From: Saccoglossus kowalevskii
Taxonomy: Eukaryota; Hemichordata; Enteropneusta; Harrimaniidae
Direction of reading: 5' to 3'
Assembly: GCF_000003605.2 (NCBI RefSeq)
Contig: NW_003106108.1
Coordinates: 1-15,769 of the forward strand
Length of the DNA stretch: 15,769 bases
Below, piece by piece: positions 7,857-15,769 of this stretch. Each line of letters begins with the position of its first letter. The stretch's first letter is position 1. Made by a program: the position numbers and the translations under genes. A model generated the notes under the pieces. The model ran no database searches and was not told the origin of the DNA. It worked only from the letters and a program-made list of their open reading frames with translations.

Positions 7857-10049
7857 ATATTGACCTCATTGGAAGAAAACCATTTGTAGCAAATTCGCAG
7901 TGTTGAGTCATATTACTTGCGTTCTCTATGTCTCGTCACTGCCAAATTATGCTGTATTATTAATTTTACTGTCATCCATCAATCAAGTTAATGCCTAGGC
8001 GGCTGGGTCTCGGTGCTATACATATTTCATGTGAAGGTTCCGAGATCAAATTAAACCAACTTTCATCTCAGCGACAGTCTTGTCGTAATTAAATATGCAA
8101 TGATTAGTATGTATATATCAAGATGTTGGAATTAACATCAATTTGACTTTCCCTCCAGGAAAACTAAGATCAGCAAACTTAAAGGGGAGTAGAGGTCTGG
8201 CTTTTGACACTCTGTACATGAAATTTGAGATCTAAGAATGAATTCTGTCGATAAAAACAACTTGTATGTGCTGCGAAATGCCCTAAATATCGGGTATAAA
8301 ACGGGCCGTGAAGCAGACGACAAACGTCCGCTTTGCCTTGGCATAATTTCGCCTCAAGAGGGCCAGTCAATGATGTCATCAGTGAACACTGATAATTCCC
8401 ATAATTCCCAATTCAATCCCATAGAAATGCTACTATGAAAGACCTTGTTAACTGACAATTTAAAAGTTGAACAATGGAAAGGTGTTGTGCGTATGAATGC
8501 CATAACGATTCATGTTAAGTTTCTTGAAATCACAAATAAAAAATCACGTTGTTGGTTGCGAGAAATCGGCAGAAGAACTAACCTGAAAGTGAAGACACGT
8601 ACAGCGTTATGGCTATAGTAAACAGTGAGTGAATAAATATTGTATTGTAACATCACTTGAACTACAGTACTCATTTCGCCCAACTTCCCACTTTTTAATC
8701 GATCGCTTGACGTTAGCGTATTTCTAATTTAGTTTCAACTCGTACACTATTTACTAAGATACTAGATTAAGTATACTTTGAAAACAGGGAGCTTATCCTT
8801 TTCAACTGGGTCTCAGGTTTAGTATGTTCACCTAATTTCTTATTAGGTAAAACGCTATTTACATGTGTAAATTCTATACCATGGTTGCCAGGGCAATCTC
8901 AACGGCTCACAGAAACTGGTTTTGCGGTCACACGACTTTCGCGTTCACGCGTTTACGCAATTTATATTTATTTTTCAAGAATTTTTCATCGGAATCGCAA
9001 CAGACTGCAAGCAAGTCTAGCGATCACGCTAAAACGACTCAAAACACAGTCCATCCACTGCGGAGGGACTGTGCTTAAAACAATTAATTATTTCGTTTTG
9101 TAAAACAAAAAAGAAGTCTCGACTTTGCCAGTCTATTACCTCCCCTTCTGGTAGACAAATTGACTTTCAATCCAGGCATCTTGTCTCCACCTCTATAAAC
9201 TAGTTTTTAAAAGTTTGCTTAAATTTTTGCTCAACCACTGCTTTGCCTTGTTTCCTAACTGTGGGCTGTTAACACTTTTATATTAGTTCAATTACCCCCA
9301 TACTCCGTCCTCTATTTGAGCTAGTGTGTGTTAATTTCATCTGGAGACAATATCTTTATGAGCATCTTTCTAAGCAACTATCTGACTCTTTCCCCACTTA
9401 AGACATTGAAATATAGCTCACGCAGATAGTTAATCTTACTTTATGATCATTTGATACATAGAGTAGGACTTGTGAGGCTTCCAACTAGTTTTTGAGAAAC
9501 ACCTATCAGTTACTTAAACTGGTAAAGGTGGAGCACATTTTGTCTTGCTCTTATTGCAACATTTGTTCCTAAAGGAGTGGATACTACCCTCGTAATCTCT
9601 GACCTTTAGTTTACTTTACCATACGTACATATAATTGGGTCACGTGACATTGCAGTATTATTTAGGAATAACAACTAGCATGTTTAAGGTAGACATTATA
9701 AACATTCATTGTTTTATAAATTCATTGTTTATTAATTGTTTTCAGCAATGGCAATTTCACAATGCTTTGATCTTCGAGATGCATCTCTAGTAATCACGTG
9801 ATCATCCTTTTGTAGCACCCGTCTCCAGTCCTACCCCTTAGCTTCAGATCATCTTGATGGCTCCCAGTTCTGAGCCTTGCCCGTGGATGGTGAGACGTTT
9901 GCTGTTACTATGCTTCCCCCTTTAACATAGTTAAATTAGTTGTCGGGTTTTGATGACAATTATATAGGTGTGACTAGAATTAGACCATGAGCTAATTACA
10001 AATCGGGGGTTTAACCACTGGTTGTAGTTTAAAGAACGGTAGTCATCGC
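7857..10049. other. Intergenic stretch with no supported gene
   Basis: Short overlapping frames at 8138-8438 and 8863-9103 conflict between strands or frames, lack family motifs and are treated as chance. A lone TTAAAGGGGAG at 8179-8189 looks like one end of another TTAA-type element. Two 10-bp E-box palindromes, GTCACGTGAC (9639-9648) and ATCACGTGAT (9793-9802), lie 154 bp apart. An 8-bp hairpin stem, CACAGTCC...GGACTGTG, lies near 9046-9074. AT-rich repeats of ATTCATTGTTT occur at 9703-9735. Nothing else was recognised. Confidence 0.45.
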
Positions 10050-10319
10050 GCCACGCATGCGAGAGATATATGGGTCTCGTATAAACAAAGATGCGACTTT
10101 GACTGTTGCACAGATCATCGAGTACAAACTGAGACGTCTCCAATGCTTTAATTGCGTATTTTAAGGTATCATCGGCTATAGTTAGTGCAAGTCGCACCCA
10201 GGTCAAACCTCATACTTGTGATTTACATTAGAAGAGTGCATTGAATTATGGGAGAATCAACGTTTATCAACACAAATGTCGCACAGTGCGCGGCGCGACG
10301 ACTACAGCCCTTTAATTAG
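10050..10319. repeat. Dispersed ~280-bp repeat, copy B
   Basis: Direct-orientation partner of copy A (6309-6600), beginning near CCACGCATGCGAGAG and ending at CCCTTTAATTA. Copy B keeps ATGGGAGAATCAACG where copy A has GTGGGAAAATCAATG, and CACAGTGCGCGGCGCGACG where copy A has CACATGCGCAGCACGACG. The minus-strand frame over this copy (9931-10206) is not preserved in copy A, so it is not a conserved gene. Distance between copies is about 3.7 kb. The repeat class is not identified. Confidence 0.8.
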
Positions 10320-11764
10320 TAGACGTTTCCATGTAGAAATAAAGCTCATGTCGTGTTTATGTACATCATAAATCGTGATGCATGTAATTCCTGACACTAT
10401 TCTGTGCAAAACGATTGGGTAATCTCCAAGTATAAGACTATTCATTGTTTTGTATTTTCTTATTAAAAACCCTAAAATAGATAGCATGTCCAAGTCGTAC
10501 GAATTCAGTTTTCAGAAATCAAATTAGTACATAATTTTAATACAGCGCAGGCACACTTACCAACTCTCCCATCAACCATCTTTTATCTCAAATTATGGCG
10601 GTACACTACCAGTATACTGGAATACTCTTAGAAACGCCAAGTACAGCCTATTATATAACATTGCAATTAAGGCAGAATATTCATATTTTGGTATTTTTTT
10701 GTTTAAACTTTAAACTGGTAAGTATGTGTAGGTTGCATTACTAAATCAAAAACTTTACACGTTTTTATTTTTTAGACAGTAGGGTTATTGATACTACAAT
10801 GTATCAGTAGAACATTAAACACACCGTCTCATGTCAATATTGTTGTTATAATGGCATGCCCCAGTATAAATTTATGTTGTCAAATCAGAAATCTATGCAG
10901 TATTATCAATTGAAATATGACACGATTTATTACGACACATATTTAAAACTTGTAGAGCTCGGATAGAATTAGCTACACGGGTCACTAACACCTGTTTAGA
11001 CAACGATTTGTATAATGTCGTGTTTATATTGTAAATTATAACGTTTTTTTTCAATATGCTATACTAGTGCAAGCTGAATTGTGATCGGCAGACTCATTCA
11101 TTTCAGATGTTCTTTTGTTTCTGCTCACTGTCATGCTAGTTGCCATGCCAGCTAGGTCAGTTTTAGTCAGTGTACTCCTGCACCTTTGTGTTCATTTGTG
11201 TTCGTTGGCTGGCCACATTGTTAAGTTTGGAAAACAGTGAACAGTCTTTGCATGTATTTGGTCTCGGAAGACGTCACTATCCAAGAACTGCACTTTCGTA
11301 TATTATCGTGTCGAATCGTATTGTATTGCATCGTATTAGATCGTTAGTAATGATATTGGTATGGAATAATGGTATGCGATGTTGTTCGTGATAATTGCTG
11401 TAGGATCCATGTAAATATTGTTACCATATAGACTTTATAGTAGGTTCAGGGTTTGAATCCTGTGAAAGCAGCGTTGTCATGGAAATTACAAAGTAGTCAC
11501 TTAAAAAGACTATTTAGAGAAGTATAAACAAGTAAATTTAAGCCCATATAAATTGCCTTATAAACGCCACATGCCTATATTCGTAATGCAATGAAAATTA
11601 AAAGATTATAGGATGATATCACAATACCAATGAAATCATTATTACAATATCGGTTGAGAAAAGTTTCGTTTTTTTATTACATTATCGTTGGTCGAACTAT
11701 TACATTACGAGTTAAAATTAGTACATTAGAAGTGATTATTACATGTAGATATACATTGTGTTAC
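10320..11764. other. Intergenic stretch; no gene recognised
   Basis: AT-rich, with minor simple repetition of TCGTATT around 11298-11345. GGTTTGAATCC at 11450-11460 looks like a tRNA B box but has no matching A box or acceptor stem. The short frames present (10302-10493 minus, 11170-11391 plus) show no family resemblance. Confidence 0.5.
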
Positions 11765-12184
11765 GTGAGGGTTACCCTTTTTAAGACATATACTGGTAGC
11801 TACCACGTGAGGGTTACCCTCTTTAAGACATATACTGGTAGCTACCACGTGAGGATTACCCTCTTTAAGACATATACTGGTAGCTACGACGTGAGGGTTA
11901 CCCTCTTTAAGACATATACTGGTAGCTACCACGTGAGGCTTACCCTCTTTAAGACATATACTGGTAGCTACCACGTGAGGGTTACCCTCTTTAAGACATA
12001 TACTGGTAGCTACCACGTGAGGGTTACCCTCTTTAAGACATATACTGGTAGCTACCACGTGAGGGTTACCCTCTTTAAGACATATACTCGTAGCTACCAC
12101 GTGAGGGTTACACTCTTTAAGACATATACTGGTAGCTACCACGTGAGGGTTACCCTCTTTAAGACATATACTGGTAGTTACAAC
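11765..12184. repeat. Ten-copy 42-bp minisatellite with phased E-boxes
   Basis: Ten units of exactly 42 bp (starts at 11765 + 42k) without a single indel. The unit begins GTGAGGGTTACCCTCTTTAA, continues GACATATACT and ends GGTAGCTACCAC. It contains the perfect palindrome GGTAGCTACC and the near-palindrome GAGGGTTACCCTC, and each unit junction creates CACGTG. Eight of nine junctions are intact (11804, 11846, 11930, 11972, 12014, 12056, 12098, 12140); the one at 11888 reads GACGTG. Other units carry one or two substitutions (for example GAGGATTACC, ACTCGTAG). Because 42 is a multiple of three, the array is open on both strands (VRVTLFKTYTGSYH per unit on plus), but no gene context supports translation. 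Confidence 0.97.
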
Positions 12185-13347
12185 TAAGCTAGACTATCAG
12201 AATGTACACGTGACTATACAAATTAATAATGAATGAAATAAAACTGTGACGTCATATATGCAATAATAATCAATCAAAGCCATTGGCTCTGCAACAGTGA
12301 CGTAAATAATATCATTCCAGCAACACTCCTGCTTTCATACATAGACTACAATTTTTATTACTGCGTTATATACTATGTTTTTAAATTGAAGATTTTCAGA
12401 CATTTCGCTTTAATAAAACAAGACTGCATCTTATAAAGAAGTTATTTGCATAAGTTGCATCATTTGCGAGTGTCAATATTAAGATAAATAACAGTATGCT
12501 TTTAACGGATATTTATATACTCCACGTATTTCTTTTAGCATGGAATAACTACGCCGACGAATTGACGTGCATGCGACATGCACAAATGTGTTGGATTTGA
12601 TTCTATAAATTCGAAGCGACAACCCGAAAATCTTCATTCCACCCAAGTTACGGTAGCAAAACATGGCTTCAACAGAATTTGAATCAGTGTTGAACACACA
12701 CACATAATAACAATTCGTGTTTTGATCTTTTAGGCTTGGTAATAACAGAGAGGGACTAAAAATGTGTTCATTATTGCGGCCTGTAATATTGTTTATATAC
12801 CCGGTTATGAATAGCTACTAACTATAGATTACATATGATATGTAGATATCATGTAGATATGTAGATGGTTGCAGTAATTATAAAATGACCATAGATAATG
12901 TGTCAACAATTCCATAATACTAAACTCATTCGAGGAATCTTAAAAAATCGCATTCTGTGACCAGGTGGAATCATGCATATCTTATGACGCCACTAAATGA
13001 ATCACTAATGAGGCATAACAAAATAGTATCCGTGCGTTAGAATCACGTTAGCGATTCAAAAGTACGTGAATTCTGTCGTATTTGCATCTATGCTTATAGA
13101 ATCTTAGCTTAACAGTTTCAGATCTGATTTGCAATCTTTTTACATCCTCTCGTTTTTTCTTCAGATTTAAACTTATCATTGAAAAATAACATAAATCAAA
13201 TTGATCGTTATGAAGTCATAGTGATGAATCAAACTGGTTGTAATGACGTCACAATGGCGAGTTAATTATAATGATACATGGAATTCAAATAAATGTGTAA
13301 ATAATTTGTAAAGTTTTAAATATTATGAATTACGTTTTGTTGCATGG
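12185..13347. other. 3' flank of the scramblase gene; no further gene seen
   Basis: This should contain the 3' UTR of the minus-strand scramblase. By eye, the nearest minus-strand AATAAA downstream of the stop is at about 12354-12359 (plus TTTATT), nearly 1 kb away; an alternative signal could be used. Perfect CRE palindromes, TGACGTCA, occur at 12247-12254 and 13244-13251, with TGACGTAA near 12299. A CACGTG lies at 12207-12212, just beyond the 42-bp array. A 74-codon minus-strand frame (12479-12703) has no recognisable domain. Confidence 0.5.
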
Positions 13348-13386
13348 TTATTTGTTTTTGTTGGTTGATTCGAAGTACATAAAATC
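13348..13386 (-). CDS. Scramblase terminal exon
   Basis: Acceptor TTTTTCTTTGCAG ends at 13387. The coding part is DFMYFESTNKNK followed by TAA (13348-13350). DFMYFE matches the conserved DFMFFE at the end of the scramblase membrane helix. Phase 0 start. The 121-bp intron before it is 13387-13507. Confidence 0.92.
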   Translation of the reverse strand, partial: DFMYFESTNKNK

Positions 13387-15556
13387 CTGCAAAGAAAAAA
13401 AATTGAAACAGTGACATTGAATAAATAAAATAAATGCTGTATATGATATCGTACAAGTGAGAAAAATTATTGTTGTTACTATGGATACTAAATTAATGAA
13501 GACTTACAATCAGGAAAGTGGCACCAATCAAAGTGGCTTTCATATTGATATCCATGTCTCTTGGAACTAAAATAGAAAATATACAATCACATATATATAA
13601 TGTCTCGCGTCCATGAGATACCATGGTTACATAGAAGAACGGAAATGAAACACTAAGGGCGATCTCTGTGGTAACTTGTGCCTAAGACTTTGCAGGACAT
13701 AACAATCAGAATGCAATCTGAGTATATCTGATCATACTTACAAAACACGCCAAAGTTGTCAGCATCTGTGAAGAAGTCTCTGACTACACCTGCCCATTGC
13801 TTGGAGATTTTACCAATAGTTGCGGATTTGTTACTTCGTTCGTATACCTGTTAATACAAAGTCGTTAAGTGACGTGTACAAGGCTCTTCACTTGCAATGC
13901 TCATTATGCTGGTATATGCCCTGTGCTAGTCCATCATTAAATTGTATTGTAGAAACCGATTAATATATTCCATGTTGACTTAAAACAAGTTTGAAATAGA
14001 CCTATATTTCGACAAAAATGATAAATGCATTTGGACACAGTCCAGAGGGATTGTGATTTGGAGAACTTATGGAGGGCATTTTGTCTGTTGTATTGAAACT
14101 CATTCCATATCTCAGACTAGTGACATAGGGTGAACAAATTATATGTAGTCACTAGTAAATTTGTAATTCTGCATTATTTTAATAAACTCTGCTTTTATGC
14201 TTTACATTGTGCTCTACAGAAATGTTCTGATAATTTTTGAATATACTGAGTATTCTGGCTTGTGTTTTCAACATACAGCTCTGTTATACACAAATCTTGG
14301 GTCATGTTACAACAAAACTATAGCTTCAGTAAAGCACACAAACTAACTCATTCCATTATTTGGAAGCTTCTAAACGGACGCTTCACGACGACTTAGTCAC
14401 GCATGCGCGTACGACTCATACAATGCACGATGTACAGCGATTGTGACACGCACGTTGTATGATAACCGAAATACTAGTATGCTCGCTGCACGGCGACTGA
14501 CATGCACGCGGCATGACACATGCATATGATTTACAACTGTTGCACGCACGCTGCATGGAGATTAAGTGTTACACTTGGCTAGTGTTATTGTGTGAAGTCA
14601 CAGCTGTACTCGGTATCAATGTAAGGACCATGTCTCATCCCAACACATGTAGCTACATACCTTGAAATCTATGTCACCTCTGCAACAAATTGCCTGAAAA
14701 CCACAGCAAGGTCCCCACGTTGTCAGTATGTGGTCCTTGAACACATCCAATATTTGATAATGTGGTTTCCAAAAACTTTTCCTACAATAAAGACATTCTC
14801 GACTCTTAGCGACACATGACCTGTGTGACTGTCCCAAATCATGCACGTTTCGTTAAATGTCAAATATATGTATATTTTTTAATTAGCTATAGTGAGTCAT
14901 ATACGTTTGAAGAAGTGTTTTGGATTGTAAAAATAATATTAGAAAAAAAATATCATGTTTCTCTTCTCGCTACCTGAATTTTAAGCACTAGTTACTTACG
15001 CCTGTCTAACATAACCCACGGGGGTTCCTACAGGGGCCTCTACACACACTTCAAAAGCACAGCAGTCCACGTCAGCGCACCAACAACAACCAGCAAAACA
15101 TTTGAACTCACGGCTTACCCGCATAACTTCCTGCAACAACAAATTTGAAAAAAAAAATACATGAATTATAAGGCACTCCGAGAATGTGAACCCCCACTGC
15201 AGCTACAAAACACTTATTATAATGGCGCTAACTAGCAAAGACAGAGAAGCCTTCAAAAAAATATTATATTTGGTCCGTCATCGTCCGTCAATAAAAATAT
15301 TGATTTTATAAATTTTTAAATGATAAACACAAGTATAACCATACAAAATCGTGTAAGTCATTGCTTTCTCCCTTCTACGTCACAGAAGAGTTTGCAATCA
15401 CGTGTTACTGAAATGAACGAATTGTTAATTGTGTTAACAATACAATACTTACATTCCCGGAATTATCCGATATGTGTATGATAAAACTTCTGTTATTTCC
15501 ACAGCACATGCGCATACACGCTCCCGACTCTGTGATAAATTTATAAAGGTTGAATG
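13348..15556 (-). CDS. Phospholipid scramblase, six 3' exons (5' part beyond window)
   Basis: The conserved scramblase core (about 185 residues) is rebuilt from six exons with GT-AG junctions and consistent phases: 15453-15556, 15000-15130, 14661-14781, 13742-13847, 13508-13566 and 13348-13386. Family landmarks appear in order: MRMCCGNNRSF; a cysteine-rich, potentially palmitoylated stretch CFAGCCWCADVDCC; GTPVGYVRQ; GPCCGFQAICCRGDIDFK; GKISKQWAGV, aligned with the nuclear-localisation segment of human PLSCR1; the Ca2+-binding loop DADNFGVFFPRD with acidic positions 1, 3 and 12 intact; and a C-terminal hydrophobic helix ATLIGATFLIDFMYFE before a short tail NKNK. Scramblases move phospholipids between bilayer leaflets in a Ca2+-dependent manner at the plasma membrane, and some act in the nucleus. 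The N-terminal proline-rich part and the start codon lie off the right edge. The paralogue cannot be assigned. Confidence 0.93.
13508..13566 (-). CDS. Scramblase penultimate exon (helix)
   Basis: A 59-bp exon between TATTTTAG and GTAAGT. It encodes the end of the Ca2+ loop and most of the C-terminal hydrophobic helix (FPRDMDINMKATLIGATFLI). Its first codon is split 1+2 with the previous exon, giving F; the last codon ends in phase 0. Confidence 0.93.
13742..13847 (-). CDS. Scramblase exon with the Ca2+-binding loop
   Basis: A 106-bp exon between TTAACAG and GTAAGTA. It encodes VYERSNKSATIGKISKQWAG and then VVRDFFTDADNFGVF plus one base. It holds the GKISKxW segment and the start of the DADNFG Ca2+ loop. 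Enters in phase 0 and leaves after codon base 1. Confidence 0.93.
13848..14660 (-). other. Scramblase intron of 813 bp with a GC-rich repeat
   Basis: The largest intron in the visible part of the gene, bounded by GTATGT at 14660 and TTAACAG at 13848 on the minus strand. Most is AT-rich. From about 14375 to 14560 it switches to a CpG- and TpG-rich, imperfectly repeated patch, described separately. Confidence 0.8.
14375..14560. repeat. Diverged CG/TG-rich repeat in an intron
   Basis: Three imperfect copies of a pattern like GcTGCAcGGcGAtTG...CACGCacGtTGcATGA start near 14429, 14485 and 14550 (offsets about 56 and 65 bp). The patch is rich in alternating purine-pyrimidine steps, including an unbroken 16-base run at 14398-14413 (CACGCATGCGCGTACG), the sort of sequence able to form Z-DNA. 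The composition contrasts sharply with the AT-rich surroundings. Confidence 0.55.
14661..14781 (-). CDS. Scramblase exon with the GPCCxF...GDIDF motif
   Basis: A 121-bp exon between TTTATTGTAG and GTATGT. It encodes KSFWKPHYQILDVFKDHILT and TWGPCCGFQAICCRGDIDFK after a split alanine codon (GC|G). It matches the scramblase stretch from the NWHPF-type segment to GPCxxCxCxGDVDFE. It ends in phase 0, joining VYERS in the next exon. Confidence 0.93.
15000..15130 (-). CDS. Scramblase exon with the cysteine-rich region
   Basis: A 131-bp exon between TTGTTGCAG and GTAAGT. It encodes EVMRVSREFKCFAGCCWCAD, VDCCAFEVCVEAPVGTPVGY and VRQ, plus two bases of an alanine codon. It corresponds to the family's REVxxLxRPLRC ... 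CCLQEIEVQAPPGTPVGYV region. The cysteines CFAGCC and DCC sit where PLSCR1 has its palmitoylated cysteine cluster, though spacing differs. Confidence 0.92.
15453..15556 (-). CDS. Scramblase most upstream exon seen (5' boundary uncertain)
   Basis: It ends at GTAAGT and encodes FNLYKFITESGACMRMCCGN followed by NRSFIIHISDNSGN. It matches the family's VYFAAEDxxCCTRNCCGPxRPFxLxIxDNxG block. The acceptor is taken as CATCACTCCAG ending at 15557, which keeps LYKFITE (like RVYFAAE). A second acceptor, TTTATCACAG, lies 25-27 bp downstream in the transcript and has the same phase 1, but would drop part of that motif. The remaining 213 bp to the window edge show no further exon. Confidence 0.8.
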
Positions 15557-15769
15557 CTGGAGTGATGGAGCATAGGAAATCATAGGCATAATGATGTAAA
15601 CGCCAAGTACATCATGTCCATGCTACCACTGTGAGAGTTCGTCTAATGTATGAATCGTGTAGTCATTCTATTGCATGTTGCCTTGACATTGACAATATTT
15701 TGTCATTTCTTAGTGCTAAATTTCCGACAAAATTATTTAATATCCATATTATGTATTGTTTCAATTATT

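Noticed and set aside
9046-9074. Hairpin CACAGTCC...GGACTGTG as a histone-type 3' stem-loop
   Set aside because: Loop length and sequence do not fit the histone stem-loop and no histone gene is nearby.
8863-9103. Two overlapping plus-strand frames of about 70 codons
   Set aside because: They overlap in different frames, show no domain or splice pattern, and are within chance length.
9931-10206. 91-codon minus-strand frame in the ~280-bp repeat
   Set aside because: The frame is destroyed by indels in the other copy (6309-6600), so it is not under coding constraint.
11450-11460. tRNA-like B box GGTTTGAATCC
   Set aside because: No A box, anticodon arm or matching acceptor stem upstream; T-arm pairing is incomplete.

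Overview
The window looks like AT-rich nuclear DNA of a metazoan, most likely a marine invertebrate (mollusc, cnidarian, echinoderm, hemichordate or lancelet type; the sequence alone does not settle which). The reasons are a gene split by GT-AG introns, a decayed non-LTR retrotransposon of a type common in such genomes, several MITE-like repeats and minisatellites, and no operon-like packing.

Layout. 1-456: a 33-bp satellite that runs off the left edge. 457-1430: mostly anonymous, with a 22-T tract that resembles the end of a minus-strand retroposed transcript. 1551-1741: a promoter-like block facing left, with three heat-shock elements and a TATA box; it may be part of an LTR. 2015-3229: a plus-strand sulfotransferase whose coding sequence sits in one exon behind a probable 5' UTR intron; its stop codon lies inside a fresh 29-bp tandem duplication. 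3930-5470: a 5'-truncated, frameshifted non-LTR retrotransposon interrupted by a 163-bp MITE flanked by TTAA. 5470-11760: intergenic DNA holding a second copy of that MITE, a hAT-like MITE with long G/C runs, and two copies of a ~280-bp dispersed repeat. 11765-12184: ten perfectly spaced 42-bp repeats carrying phased CACGTG E-boxes. 13348-15556: six 3'-terminal exons of a minus-strand phospholipid scramblase; its 5' exons lie beyond the right edge.

Two host genes are supported, and both concern membranes or the secretory pathway: a Golgi-type carbohydrate sulfotransferase and a Ca2+-dependent phospholipid scramblase. Nothing in the sequence links them functionally. I found no tRNA, rRNA, CRISPR or convincing novel multi-gene system. 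The items most worth a second look are the phased E-box array, the leftward heat-shock-type promoter, the duplication across the sulfotransferase stop codon, and the paired ~280-bp repeats with promoter-like motifs.
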